The notes beneath the pieces were generated by a model. That model was not told where the DNA came from. It was given only the letters and a program-made list of their open reading frames with translations, and did not search any database. 64,000 bases of DNA from Streptomyces cyanogenus. Its GTDB lineage: Bacteria > Actinomycetota > Actinomycetes > Streptomycetales > Streptomycetaceae. The first letter of the stretch is position 1; every line of letters begins with the position of its first letter. The stretch is from positions 620,001-684,000 of the forward strand of contig NZ_CP071839.1 in the NCBI RefSeq assembly GCF_017526105.1, in the 5' to 3' direction. A program made the translations under genes and the position numbers. Positions 55,056 to 64,000 of this stretch are shown here, one piece after another.

Positions 55056-57254
55056 ATGGCACTGCGCACCACGCGTCCCGAGGCCGCGGGCCCGAGGCCG
55101 CCCGGGGTCACCGGACTGGACCCGGCCGACCGCGGCCGGCTGCTGGCCGGCGCGCACCACGATCCGCACGCCCTGCTGGGCGCCCACCCGGTGCCGGGCG
55201 GCACGCTGTTCCGGGCGCTGCGCCCGAACGCCCGGGCGGTGAGCGTCGTGATCGACGGCGAGCGCACCGCGCTGCGGTCGGAGGGCGACGGTCTGTTCGC
55301 CGCCGTACTGCCCTGCGCCCGGGTCCCGGCGTACACCCTGCTGGTGGCGTACGACGACGGCGAGCAGGAGGTGCACGATCCGTACCGCTTCCTGCCCGCC
55401 CTCGGCGAGCTGGACCTGCACCTGATCCGGGAGGGCCGGCACGAGCAGCTGTGGCGGGCGCTCGGGGCCGAGCCGATGGTCCACCAGGGCGTGGCCGGCA
55501 CCCGCTTCACCGTGTGGGCGCCCAACGCCCAAGGGGTGCGGGTGGCCGGGGACTTCACGTTCTGGGACGGCACGCAGTACCCGATGCGGTCGCTCGGCGC
55601 GTCCGGGGTGTGGGAGCTGTTCCTGCCCGGGATCGGCGAGGGCACCCGGTACAAGTTCGAGATCACCTCGCGGTACGGCCACCGGTTCCTGAAGGCCGAC
55701 CCGATGGCGCGGGGCACGGAGGTCCCGCCGGACACGGCGTCGGTCGTGACGTCCTCGCACTACGAGTGGGGCGACGCGCAGTGGATGGCGCACCGCGGTG
55801 ACACCCCCGTGCACGAGGCGCCGTTCTCGGTGTACGAGGTGCATCTGCCGTCGTGGCGTCCGGGGCTGACGTATCGGCAGCTGGCCGAGGAACTCCCACC
55901 GTACGTCAAGGGGATGGGCTTCACACACGTGGAGCTGATGCCGGTGGCCGGGTACCCGTTCAGCGGCTCGTGGGGGTACCAGGTCACCTCGTACTACGCG
56001 CCGACGCCCCGGCTGGGGTCCCCGGACGACTTCCGGTACTTCGTGGACGCCTGTCACCGGGCCGGCCTCGGGGTGATCATGGACTGGGTGCCGGCGCACT
56101 TCCCGAAGGACGACTGGGCGCTGGCCCGGTTCGACGGGGACCCGCTGTACGAGCCCGGGAACGCCCTGCGGGCGGAGCATCCGGACTGGGGGACGTACAC
56201 GTTCGACTACGGCCGCACCGAGGTGCGCAACTTCCTCGTCGCCAACGCGGTGTACTGGTGCGAGGAGTTCCACATCGACGGGCTGCGGGTGGACGCCGTC
56301 GCCTCCATGCTCTACCTGGACTACTCGCGGGACTCCGGGCAGTGGGAGCCGAACGTGTTCGGCGGCCGGGAGGACCTGGACGCGGTGGCCTTCCTGCAGG
56401 AGATGAACGCCACCGTGTACCGGCGCTGCCCCGGCGTGGTGACCATCGCCGAGGAGTCCACGGCGTGGGACGGGGTGACCCGGCCGACGGACAGCGGCGG
56501 GCTGGGGTTCGGGCTGAAGTGGAACATGGGCTGGATGCACGACTCGCTGGAGTACATCCAGAAGGAGCCGGTGCACCGCAAGTACCACCACAACGAGATG
56601 ACCTTCTCGATGGTGTACGCCTACAGCGAGAACTACGTCCTGCCCATCTCCCACGACGAGGTGGTGCACGGCAAGCAGGCGCTGGTGTCGAAGATGCCCG
56701 GCGACTGGTGGCAACGCCGCGCCAACCACCGGGCGTACCTCGGCTTCATGTGGGCGCACCCGGGCAAGCAGCTGTTGTTCATGGGGCAGGAGTTCGCGCA
56801 GGGCGCGGAGTGGTCCCATGAGCACGGCCCGGAGTGGTGGCTGCTCGGCGACGACTACCACTCGGCGGGCGACCACCGGGGTGTGCGGGACCTCGTGCGG
56901 GATCTGAACACGGTGTACCGGGCGACGCCGGCGCTGTGGCAGCGGGACACCGATCCGGGCGGCTTCCGCTGGGTGCTGTGCGACGCGGCGGACGACAACG
57001 TCCTGGCGTTCCTGCGGTTCGCCGCCGACGGCGGCCCGCTGCTGGCCGTGTCGAACTTCTCCCCCGTCGTCCGGCAGGACTACCGCCTGTGGGTCCCGGA
57101 CGGGATCCCCCGCTGGCAGGAGGCGCTGAACACCGACGACGTGCGCTACGGCGGCAGCGGCGTCGGCGCCGGCGGGCCGGTCGCGCCGGAGGACGGCTTG
57201 CTCAGGCTGACCCTTCCGCCGCTCGCCACGGTCTGGATGGTGCCGGTGCGCTGA
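55056..57254 (+). CDS. glgB: 1,4-alpha-glucan branching enzyme
   Basis: 732 residues, GH13 subfamily 9. Two N-terminal beta domains ([22 protein letters not shown]48 at [19 protein letters not shown]), then the barrel: [14 protein letters not shown], nucleophile Asp413 in [17 protein letters not shown], acid Glu466 in [23 protein letters not shown]. Introduces alpha-1,6 branches into the glucan made by GlgE. Last gene of the glgE-treS-mak-glgB operon. Confidence 0.96.
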   Translation: MALRTTRPEAAGPRPPGVTGLDPADRGRLLAGAHHDPHALLGAHPVPGGTLFRALRPNARAVSVVIDGERTALRSEGDGLFAAVLPCARVPAYTLLVAYDDGEQEVHDPYRFLPALGELDLHLIREGRHEQLWRALGAEPMVHQGVAGTRFTVWAPNAQGVRVAGDFTFWDGTQYPMRSLGASGVWELFLPGIGEGTRYKFEITSRYGHRFLKADPMARGTEVPPDTASVVTSSHYEWGDAQWMAHRGDTPVHEAPFSVYEVHLPSWRPGLTYRQLAEELPPYVKGMGFTHVELMPVAGYPFSGSWGYQVTSYYAPTPRLGSPDDFRYFVDACHRAGLGVIMDWVPAHFPKDDWALARFDGDPLYEPGNALRAEHPDWGTYTFDYGRTEVRNFLVANAVYWCEEFHIDGLRVDAVASMLYLDYSRDSGQWEPNVFGGREDLDAVAFLQEMNATVYRRCPGVVTIAEESTAWDGVTRPTDSGGLGFGLKWNMGWMHDSLEYIQKEPVHRKYHHNEMTFSMVYAYSENYVLPISHDEVVHGKQALVSKMPGDWWQRRANHRAYLGFMWAHPGKQLLFMGQEFAQGAEWSHEHGPEWWLLGDDYHSAGDHRGVRDLVRDLNTVYRATPALWQRDTDPGGFRWVLCDAADDNVLAFLRFAADGGPLLAVSNFSPVVRQDYRLWVPDGIPRWQEALNTDDVRYGGSGVGAGGPVAPEDGLLRLTLPPLATVWMVPVR

Positions 57255-57348
57255 GAACCCGCAGGTGTCGGCGGCCGTCCGGAGGGCAGTCGGGGATCGT
57301 ACAGACCCACGACTGCCCCGCGCGGCACGGACAGAAGGGCGGCACCAG

Positions 57349-58437
57349 GTGCGCACCGTCGGAGTGGAGGAGGAACTCCTTCTGGTCGATCCGGACAGCG
57401 GAGACCCGAAGGCCCTGGCGGCGGCTGTGCTCGCCCGTGCCGCCCAGGACGATCCCGAACAGGACGTGTTCGAGAAGGAACTGTTCGGGCAGATGCTGGA
57501 GTTCGCCACGCATCCACAGTCGGACATGGCGGCCCTCGGCGACGAGATCGTCCGCTGCCGGAAGGAGGCGGCCCGGCACGCCGGCCAGATCGGCTGCGGG
57601 GTCGCCGCGCTGGCCGCCTCCCCGCTGCCGGTCAGCCCCTCCCTGAGCGTGAACGAGCGGTACCAGTGGCTGGCCGAGCGGTTCGGGATCCCCACCTGGG
57701 AGCAGCTGGTCTGCGGCTGTCATGTGCATGTTTCGGTGGAGTCCGACGAGGAGGGTGTCGCGGTCCTCGACCGGCTCCGCCCGTGGCTGCCGGTGCTGCG
57801 GGCGATGAGTGCGAACTCCCCGTTCTGGCAGGGCCGGAACACCGGGTACGCCAGCTACCGCAGCCGGGTGTGGAACCGCTGGCCGTCGGCCGGGCCGACC
57901 GAGCCGTTCGGGTCCGCCGAGGAGTACCACCGGCGCGTGGCCGACATGGTGGCCACCGGGGTCATCCTGGACGAGGGCATGGCCTACTTCGACGCGCGGC
58001 TGTCGGCCCGCTACCCGACGGTGGAGGTCCGGGTGGCGGACGTGTGCCTGGGCGCGGAGACCGCCGTGCTGATCGCGACGCTGGTCCGTGCCCTCGTGGA
58101 GACGACCGCGCAGGAATGGCGGGCTGGCCTGCGCGCGCCCGACCCCGGGGTGAGCCTGCTGCGGCTGGCCGACTGGCAGGCCGCGCGGTACGGCCTGGAG
58201 GAGGACCTCCTCGACCCGGTCACCCTGCGGCCCCGGCCCGCCCCGCTGGTGCTGCGCGCCTTGCTGGAGTACACCGGGGACGCGCTCACCGCCAGCGGCG
58301 ACGCGGAGCGGGCCGAGCGGGCCGTCGGGGAACTGCTGCGGACGGGCAACGGCGCGCGCGAGCAGCGCGGGCTGCTCGAGCGCACCGGCAGCCTGCGGGA
58401 CGTCGTCACCGAGTGCGCGCGGCGCACCCAGGGCTGA
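57349..58437 (+). CDS. carboxylate-amine ligase, YbdK/glutamate-cysteine ligase 2 family
   Basis: 362 residues. VRTVGVEEELLLVDPDSG at the N-terminus, QMLEFATHPQSDM, CGCHVHVSVES and YRSRVWNRWPSAGPTEPFGS are the family signature. Members join glutamate to cysteine weakly or act on other substrates; Streptomyces lacks glutathione, so the real product is open. GTG start with GAAGGG 9 bases upstream. 94 bp after glgB, probably a separate transcript. Confidence 0.85.
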   Translation: MRTVGVEEELLLVDPDSGDPKALAAAVLARAAQDDPEQDVFEKELFGQMLEFATHPQSDMAALGDEIVRCRKEAARHAGQIGCGVAALAASPLPVSPSLSVNERYQWLAERFGIPTWEQLVCGCHVHVSVESDEEGVAVLDRLRPWLPVLRAMSANSPFWQGRNTGYASYRSRVWNRWPSAGPTEPFGSAEEYHRRVADMVATGVILDEGMAYFDARLSARYPTVEVRVADVCLGAETAVLIATLVRALVETTAQEWRAGLRAPDPGVSLLRLADWQAARYGLEEDLLDPVTLRPRPAPLVLRALLEYTGDALTASGDAERAERAVGELLRTGNGAREQRGLLERTGSLRDVVTECARRTQG

Positions 58438-58456
58438 ACGTTCCGGGTCCGGCTCC

Positions 58457-58690
58457 TCAGATGAGCAGGATCAGGGCGTAGACCAGGAAGAACGCAGCGA
58501 TCAGGGCCACCAGGACCAGGATCAGCGTCAGCGGGGCCTTCGCCCAGCCCTTGGTCGGGTTGTGCGTCTCCCGGGGCCCGGCCTCGGGCATGCTGCTCTC
58601 GGCGGGCGGCGTCTCGCCGGGCGGGACACCGCCACCGGGCTCCAGCCCGGTGGTGCGTTCGGGCTCCGGATCAGGGTTCACATGGCTCAT
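58457..58690 (-). CDS. DUF6480-family small membrane protein
   Basis: 77 residues. Acidic Pro/Glu/Gly-rich N-terminus (NPDPEPERTTGLEPGGGVPP), then a basic junction (NPTKGWAKAPL) and one C-terminal helix LTLILVLVALIAAFFLVYAL. Matches the small DUF6480 proteins of Streptomyces. N-out or N-in orientation and function unknown. ATG lies just behind CTCGGGAGG. Confidence 0.8.
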   Translation of the reverse strand: MSHVNPDPEPERTTGLEPGGGVPPGETPPAESSMPEAGPRETHNPTKGWAKAPLTLILVLVALIAAFFLVYALILLI

Positions 58691-58838
58691 GCCTCCCGAG
58701 TCCCCAGGAGACGCCCACATCATCAGCCGATCACGATTCCTCGTTCCCGTCACCGAACGCGCTTGCCTGGGCTACATTCGAGCACCGCCGACACCGAGCC
58801 GTTCGGCGGAGTGACCCTCCGTACTCCAGGAGCAGCGC

Positions 58839-60731
58839 ATGCGGGACGTCGCCCTCGCTCCAGCCGTTACCCCGCCGCTCACCGGCGGCCTCGCCGACAG
58901 CGTCTTCGACCGGGCGGACCTCGATCCGACGCTGCCGGTGCTGGCGCGCCGCGCCGGTCCGCCCGGGACCGGGTGGGAGGAGGTGACGGCGGTCGAGCTG
59001 CGGGACGAGGTGGTGGACCTGGCCAAGGGCCTGATCGCCGCCGGGATCTCGCCCGGCCACCGGGTGGCCCTGATGGCCCGCACCCGCTACGAGTGGACGG
59101 TGCTCGCGCACGCGCTGTGGGCCGTGGGCGCCGAGGTGGTGCCGATCCATCCGGCTTCCGCGCGCGACCAGGTCGAGTGGATCCTGCGGGACGCCGGCTG
59201 TGTGGCCGTGGTCGCGGACGACGAGCAGGGCGTCATGACCGTCGGCACGGTGTGCACCCGGCTGCCGCGGCTGCGGCACGTCTGGCAGCTGGACGCGGGG
59301 GCCCTGGCCGATCTCGCGGAGCGGGGCGCGATCGTGCCGTACACCACCGTGGAGTCGCTGCGCCGGATCGTGCTGCCGGACTCCACGGCGGCCATCGTCT
59401 ACACCTCCGGCACCTCGGGCCGTCCGATGGGCTGCGCGCTCAGCCACCGCAACCTGGCCTACCCGTGCGACACCCTGCTGGCCGGCTGGGCACACACGGC
59501 CGCCCCTCCGGGAGAGCAGCCGTCCGTGCTGGCCTTCCTGCCGCTCTCGCACGTCTACGGCATCATGATCATGGTGATGTGCGTGCGCGGCGGGGTGCTG
59601 ATGGCGCACGAGCCGGAGCCGACCGGTACGGCGTTCACCTCGGCCCTGACCACGTTCCGGCCGACGTACCTGTACGGCGTGCCGTCGGTCTTCGAGAAGC
59701 TCTACAAGACCTTCCTGCGCACCGCCCAGGAGACGGGCCGTGGCGCCCTGTTCGAGCGGGCCGCGCAGACCGCGCGGGAGTTCGCCACGGCCGAGGAGCG
59801 CCGCCGGCTGGGCACCGGACCGGGTCCCGGTCTGGAGCTGCGGCTGCAGCACGCGCTGTACGAGCGGACCGTGTACCGCAGACTGCGGGCCGCGCTCGGC
59901 GGCCGGGTGGTGCGCGGCACCTCCGGCGGTTCCGCACTCGACCGCGAACTGTGCCTGTTCTTCGAGGGCATCGGCGTCTTCGTGCACGACGGCTACGGAC
60001 TCACGGAGTCCTCCGGCGGGATCACCATGCAGCCGCTGGGCCGGGAGAAGTCCGGGACCGTGGGGCGGCCGCTGCCGGGCACCGAGATCCGGGTGGCCGA
60101 CGACGGGGAGATCCTGGTGCGCGGGCCGTCGGTGTTCCAGGGCTACATCAGCGACGAGCAGGCGACCCGGGTCGCGCTGCGCGGCGGCTGGCTGGCCACC
60201 GGGGACATCGGGCGGCTGGACGGCGAGGGCTATCTGACGATCACCGGGCGCAAGAAGGACGTCATCGTCACCAGCGGCGGCAAGAGCGTGGCGCCGGCCC
60301 TGCTGGAGCAGCGGCTGCGTATGCATCCCCTGGTCCACCAGGCCGTGGTGATCGGTGACGGCCGGCCGTGCGTGGGCGCGCTGATCACCCTTGACCCGGA
60401 GTTCCTCGCGCACTGGCGGGCCGCGCTGGCGCTCCAGGGCGAGAGCCGGGAGACCCGCGAGGAGAACGCGCTGCGGGACGAGCTCGCGCGGGCCGTGGCC
60501 TCCGCCAACAGTGCGGTGTCCCGCGCGGAGTCCATCAGGGTCTACCGCGTCCTGCCGGAACCGTTCGCACCGGACAACGGCCTGCTCACCCCGTCCCTGA
60601 AACTGCGCCGGGACGCCGTCGTACGGCACTACGCGGCCGAGATCGAGGCGATGTACCAGGCGCGCTCCCGGTCGCGGCCGGGTCCGCCGGAGCCGGCCGA
60701 GTGGGACGAACCGGACGATGTCTTCCGCTGA
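58839..60731 (+). CDS. long-chain fatty acid-CoA ligase (AMP-binding enzyme)
   Basis: 630 residues, ANL superfamily. VYTSGTSGRPMGCALSHRN is the ATP-binding P-loop, YGLTESSGGITMQP motif A5, GWLATGDIGRLDGEGYLTITGRKKD the A7-A8 hinge with adenylation and thioester conformations, and TSGGKSVAPALLE carries the late Lys region. Size and the large insert after residue 250 fit FadD-type acyl-CoA synthetases. ATG with AGGAG 6 bases upstream; TACATT (58773-58778) may be the -10. Confidence 0.9.
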   Translation: MRDVALAPAVTPPLTGGLADSVFDRADLDPTLPVLARRAGPPGTGWEEVTAVELRDEVVDLAKGLIAAGISPGHRVALMARTRYEWTVLAHALWAVGAEVVPIHPASARDQVEWILRDAGCVAVVADDEQGVMTVGTVCTRLPRLRHVWQLDAGALADLAERGAIVPYTTVESLRRIVLPDSTAAIVYTSGTSGRPMGCALSHRNLAYPCDTLLAGWAHTAAPPGEQPSVLAFLPLSHVYGIMIMVMCVRGGVLMAHEPEPTGTAFTSALTTFRPTYLYGVPSVFEKLYKTFLRTAQETGRGALFERAAQTAREFATAEERRRLGTGPGPGLELRLQHALYERTVYRRLRAALGGRVVRGTSGGSALDRELCLFFEGIGVFVHDGYGLTESSGGITMQPLGREKSGTVGRPLPGTEIRVADDGEILVRGPSVFQGYISDEQATRVALRGGWLATGDIGRLDGEGYLTITGRKKDVIVTSGGKSVAPALLEQRLRMHPLVHQAVVIGDGRPCVGALITLDPEFLAHWRAALALQGESRETREENALRDELARAVASANSAVSRAESIRVYRVLPEPFAPDNGLLTPSLKLRRDAVVRHYAAEIEAMYQARSRSRPGPPEPAEWDEPDDVFR

Positions 60732-60882
60732 GGAGGCGCACCGTGGGGAAGGCCGGATCGAGGCGAGACGGATAGCCTGCGCGGCTGGGGGAACCCGCAG
60801 CGCAGCGAGAGATCAGCAACGACGACCGTCCTGGTCGCAGGGACCGAACCCGGCCCCTGCGGCAGGGACCGGGGAATGCGAG

Positions 60883-61317
60883 ATGGTGACGGAGCCGCGC
60901 TGGGACGACACTCCACCCTCGGAGGAGAAGTACGAGCGTACGTTCTCCTTCCCGGGCGAGCTGCGCAACGTCACGGGTGCGCGGCTCGCGGCGGAGGAGT
61001 ACCTCCGCGCGCTCGCCCGCGAGGCACCGCCGGGCGCGCACGAGTACTGGGACGACATCCTGCTGGTCGTCACCGAACTGGCCGCGAACGCGATCCAGTA
61101 CGCACCCGGGCCGTTCGACCTGCGGATGCGCCGCACGTTCGACGGGGTGCACGTCACGATGCGGGACACGAGCACGACGAAACCGGAGCCGCGGCCGTTC
61201 CACCCGCGCACCGGCGGGGGCGGCATCGGCTGGCACCTGGTGCACACGCTGTGCACCCAGGTCAGCGTCGTCGTGCACGAGCGGGGCAAGGACATCCACG
61301 CGTTCCTGCCCTGGTGA
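60883..61317 (+). CDS. RsbW-like ATP-binding protein
   Basis: 144 residues, GHKL fold. N-box WDDILLVVTELAANAIQYA with Glu/Asn intact, VTMRDTSTTKPEPR for G1 and TGGGGIGWHLVHTLC for the ATP lid. Probable anti-sigma or signalling kinase. ATG with GGGGAA 6 bases upstream. 151 bp after the acyl-CoA synthetase. Confidence 0.85.
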   Translation: MVTEPRWDDTPPSEEKYERTFSFPGELRNVTGARLAAEEYLRALAREAPPGAHEYWDDILLVVTELAANAIQYAPGPFDLRMRRTFDGVHVTMRDTSTTKPEPRPFHPRTGGGGIGWHLVHTLCTQVSVVVHERGKDIHAFLPW

Positions 61318-61520
61318 AGGCGTTCGACGTGTAGGTGTGCGCCAGCCGGTTACTCCGCCTCCCAGTGGGGGCATGCTGGTCCCCACGCGTTCGTCTGCCT
61401 GCCGTACCCAGCCGGCGGAACGGCCGGAGGCACGGTGGTATCGGAGTCGGGACAGCGATCCAGGGCATACGAACGGCGTTCGAGTCGGACCGCCCGGAGC
61501 CGCAGAAAGGGATGGACACC

Positions 61521-62885
61521 GTGACACGACCCAGGATCCTGGTGGTTGGCGCAGGCTTCGCCGGAGTCGAGTGCGTCCGCCGCCTGGAGCGGAAGCTCGC
61601 CCCGGACGAGGCCGACGTCACGCTGGTGACGCCGTTCTCCTACCAGCTCTATCTGCCACTGCTGCCCCAGGTCGCCTCCGGCGTGCTGACGCCGCAGTCG
61701 ATCGCCCTGTCGCTGCGCCGCAGCAAGAAGTACCGCACCCGGATCATCCCGGGCGGTGCGATCGGTGTGGATCTGAAGGCGAAGGTGTGCGTCGTCCGCA
61801 CCATCACCGACAAGATCGTCAACGAGCCCTACGACTACATCGTGCTGGCGCCGGGCAGCGTGACCCGCACCTTCGACATCCCGGGCCTGACCGAGCACGC
61901 CTTCGGGATGAAGACCCTCGCCGAGGCCGCCTACATCCGCGACCACGTCATCTCGCAGCTCGACCTGGCGGACGCCAGCGACGACCCCGCCGAGCGGGCC
62001 GCACGGCTGCAGTTCGTGGTGGTCGGCGGCGGCTACGCGGGCACCGAGACCGCGGCCTGCCTGCAGCGGCTGACGCACGCGGCCGTGCAGCGCTATCCCC
62101 GGCTGGACCCGGGCCTGATCAAGTGGCACCTGATCGACATCGCGCCCAAGCTCATGCCGGAGCTGGGCGACAAGCTCGGCCGCAGCGCGCAGGAGATCCT
62201 CAAGCGCCGCGGCATCGAGGTCTCGCTCGGTGTCTCCATCGACAAGGCCGGTCCGGAGGAGGTCACCTTCACCGACGGCCGGGTGGTGCCCACGCACACC
62301 CTGATCTGGACGGCCGGTGTGGTCGCGAGCCCGCTCATGGCCACGCTCGGCGCCGAGACGGTCAAGGGCCGGCTGGCGGTCACCGCGGAGATGTGCCTGC
62401 CGGGCCACGACGGGGTGTTCGCGCTCGGCGACTCGGCGGCCGTACCGGACCTGGCCAAGGGCGACGGCGCGGTCTGCCCGCCCACCGCGCAGCACGCCAT
62501 GCGGCAGGGCAGGAAGGCCGGCGACAACGTCATCGCGGCGCTGCGGGGTCAGCCGTTGCAGCCGTACGTGCACAAGGACCTGGGGCTCGTCGTCGACCTC
62601 GGCGGCAAGGACGCGGTGTCCAAGCCGCTGGGCATCGAGCTGCGCGGGCTGCCCGCGCAGGCGGTGGCCCGCGGCTACCACTGGTCGGCGCTGCGCACCA
62701 ACGTCGCCAAGACCCGGGTGATGACCAACTGGCTGCTGAACGCGGTCGCCGGCAACGACTTCGTCCGCACCGGGTTCCAGGCCCGCAAGCCCGCCCGGCT
62801 GAAGGACTTCGAGTACACCGACTCGTACCTGACACCGGAACAGGTGCGGGCCCGGGTGGAGGGCACGGGCGTCGACCAACCGTGA
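61521..62885 (+). CDS. NAD(P)/FAD-dependent oxidoreductase, type II NADH dehydrogenase-like
   Basis: 454 residues. RPRILVVGAGFAGVEC binds FAD, VVVGGGYAGTETAACL is the NAD Rossmann motif, and MCLPGHDGVFALGDSAAV the second FAD motif. SYQLYLPLLPQVASGVLTP is characteristic of NDH-2. Transfers electrons from NADH to quinone without proton pumping. GTG 61521 has AAAGGG 9 bases upstream; ATG 61512, three codons earlier, directly abuts that site and is less likely. Confidence 0.9.
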   Translation: MTRPRILVVGAGFAGVECVRRLERKLAPDEADVTLVTPFSYQLYLPLLPQVASGVLTPQSIALSLRRSKKYRTRIIPGGAIGVDLKAKVCVVRTITDKIVNEPYDYIVLAPGSVTRTFDIPGLTEHAFGMKTLAEAAYIRDHVISQLDLADASDDPAERAARLQFVVVGGGYAGTETAACLQRLTHAAVQRYPRLDPGLIKWHLIDIAPKLMPELGDKLGRSAQEILKRRGIEVSLGVSIDKAGPEEVTFTDGRVVPTHTLIWTAGVVASPLMATLGAETVKGRLAVTAEMCLPGHDGVFALGDSAAVPDLAKGDGAVCPPTAQHAMRQGRKAGDNVIAALRGQPLQPYVHKDLGLVVDLGGKDAVSKPLGIELRGLPAQAVARGYHWSALRTNVAKTRVMTNWLLNAVAGNDFVRTGFQARKPARLKDFEYTDSYLTPEQVRARVEGTGVDQP

Positions 62886-62979
62886 GGTGACGCAGATCAC
62901 GAGGGACCGCCGATCATTCCGCATCGGGTCGGCGGTCTTCTCCTGTGATCGCAACACGTCACACGGAGGGACACCCGGT

Positions 62980-63189
62980 ATGACCGAGAAGGCCGTGAAG
63001 GGCCCGGCGAGCTACTTCCCGTCGATCGAGAAGGCCTACGGCCGCCCCGTCGGCGAGTGGCAGGAGCTGATCCGCTCCTCGCCGCTGACGAAGCACATGG
63101 AACTCGTCGCCTGGCTGAAGTCCGCGCACGGGCTGGGCCACGGGCACGCGAACGCGCTGGTGGCCGCCACCCTGGCCGAGGGCCGGTAG
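62980..63189 (+). CDS. DUF4287-domain protein
   Basis: 69 residues. YFPSIEKAYGRPVGEWQELI, KHMELVAWLKSAHGLGHGHA and NALVAATL are the complete DUF4287 signature. Small cytoplasmic protein of unknown role. ATG with ACGGAGGG 8 bases upstream. Confidence 0.85.
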   Translation: MTEKAVKGPASYFPSIEKAYGRPVGEWQELIRSSPLTKHMELVAWLKSAHGLGHGHANALVAATLAEGR

Positions 63190-63252
63190 TCCAGTCCCAC
63201 GTGCGATGCTGGGTCGGAGATCGATTTCCGGCACGGGAGAGAGCACGGCGGC

Positions 63253-64000
63253 GTGAGGGCAGCGGCACGGTCGGGGCGGGTGCGGATGTGGGACCGGCTC
63301 GCGGCGTCGGACCCCGGGCTGCTCCGGCTCACCGCGGGACTGCGCACGGTCACCGCCATCGCCCTCACCCTCGCGGTCCTCGCCGCACTCCGCGTCCCGG
63401 TGTCCCAACTGGTCGCCGGGGCCATGGCGGCGATGGTCGCCACCTTCGCCATCCGGGAGAAGCAGCGCGGCCCGCAGGCCGTCACGCTCGCGCTGGGTCT
63501 GCCCGTGGCCCTGGCCTCGGTGTCGCTGGGCGCGCTGCTCAACCAACGCGTGGTCGCCGGCGACCTGTTCTTCGTCGTCCTGATCTTCTGCGCCGTCTAC
63601 GGCCGCCGGTTCGGCGACCGCGGCACGGCGCTGGGGCTGATCGGCTTCCAGGTCTACTTCCTGTCGCTGTTCGTGGGTGCGACCGCATCCGCGCTGCTCC
63701 CGCTGTACGGCGTCATCTGCGTGGCGTTCGGGTGCAGCGCCGCCGCCCGGTTCGTGCTGCTGCCGCAGACCCCGGCGGGCACGCTGGACCGGCTGCGGCG
63801 GGCCTTCCGCGCCCGGCTCGCCCAGCTGATCGCCACGCAGGCCGAGTTGCTGGACGCCGGTCCCGACGAGGCGGAGAAGCTGCTGGAGGACCTGCGCACC
63901 GGCACCGCCCGGCTGCACGAGACGGCGCTGCTGATCCAGGGGCGGCTGGAGGACGGCACCTCGGACCCGGCGGTGGCCAGGCTGCTCCAGCGCCGGATCG
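63253..64000 (+). CDS. FUSC-family membrane protein, truncated by the window end
   Basis: 249 codons visible, open to the last base. Six hydrophobic segments (LRTVTAIALTLAVLAALR; VAGAMAAMVATFAI; VTLALGLPVALASVSLG; LFFVVLIFCAVYG; LGLIGFQVYFLSLFVG; VICVAFGCSAAARFVLLP) are followed by a helical cytoplasmic part (LAQLIATQAELLDAGP, EAEKLLEDLRTGTARLHE). This is the FUSC/aromatic acid exporter layout. GTG start with GGGAGAGAG about 10 bases upstream. Confidence 0.75.
   Translation, partial: MRAAARSGRVRMWDRLAASDPGLLRLTAGLRTVTAIALTLAVLAALRVPVSQLVAGAMAAMVATFAIREKQRGPQAVTLALGLPVALASVSLGALLNQRVVAGDLFFVVLIFCAVYGRRFGDRGTALGLIGFQVYFLSLFVGATASALLPLYGVICVAFGCSAAARFVLLPQTPAGTLDRLRRAFRARLAQLIATQAELLDAGPDEAEKLLEDLRTGTARLHETALLIQGRLEDGTSDPAVARLLQRRI

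Overview
The window is about 72% GC with GTG and TTG starts, strong third-position GC bias, Shine-Dalgarno and leaderless starts. Its gene content (GlgE-pathway glycogen/trehalose genes, SigB/SigF-type sigma factor, DUF5133, DUF6480, DUF574-type methyltransferase, GylR-like regulator, SpoIIE-type phosphatases with RsbW-like ATPases) points to a Streptomyces chromosome. I see no rRNA, tRNA, CRISPR array, transposase, phage gene or replication origin. Genes are short operons on both strands, mostly accessory or conditional functions.

Layout. 1-4.6 kb: truncated SGNH hydrolase; class F sortase beside a wall-type surface protein; a secreted seven-bladed propeller; a SCO6745-type gene behind a perfect 20-bp palindrome. 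4.7-8.9 kb: fructosamine-kinase-like protein, then a compact graspetide-type RiPP locus (precursor tgmA, ATP-grasp ligase tgmB) followed by a Gfo/Idh/MocA oxidoreductase, with no methyltransferase; then a GNAT acetyltransferase with a possible 19-codon leader peptide. 9-16 kb: membrane PP2C phosphatase, Lrp regulator with class III aminotransferase, two hypothetical genes, serine hydrolase and cytochrome P450. 16-26 kb: YciO/Sua5-type protein whose end runs into a 37-bp tandem repeat, dienelactone hydrolase, secreted GH64 beta-1,3-glucanase under a LacI-type operator, secreted M4 metalloprotease, methyltransferase, metallophosphoesterase and LLM flavin oxidoreductase.

25.8-34 kb: TauD-type dioxygenase opposite a fructan/sucrose uptake and hydrolysis operon (binding protein, two permeases, GH32 enzyme) with a convergent LacI regulator. 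The binding-protein gene carries a single-base frameshift. A stand-alone LigD 3'-phosphoesterase follows. 34-43 kb: cupin, a decayed RsbW-like ATPase fragment, peroxiredoxin/DoxX pair, IclR regulator, PP2C phosphatase with convergent RsbW-like ATPase, GylR-like regulator with glycerol kinase, an ATP-dependent DNA ligase, and an orphan hydroxymethylbilane synthase.

43-64 kb: SigB-family sigma factor with a SigB-like promoter, ANTAR protein, VOC protein, then the glycogen/trehalose block: glgX and an ATP-binding protein leftward; DUF5133, glgE, treS, maltokinase and glgB rightward. Together these interconvert trehalose, maltose, maltose-1-phosphate and branched alpha-glucan. The window ends with a YbdK-type ligase, DUF6480 protein, acyl-CoA synthetase, anti-sigma-like ATPase, type II NADH dehydrogenase-like protein, DUF4287 protein and the start of a FUSC-family membrane protein.

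The loci I would look at first are the RiPP locus, the sortase with its duplicated HTGGGALA motif, the frameshifted fructan operon and the dead ATPase fragment at 34.5 kb. Function calls rest on reading motifs by eye; no database search was possible.
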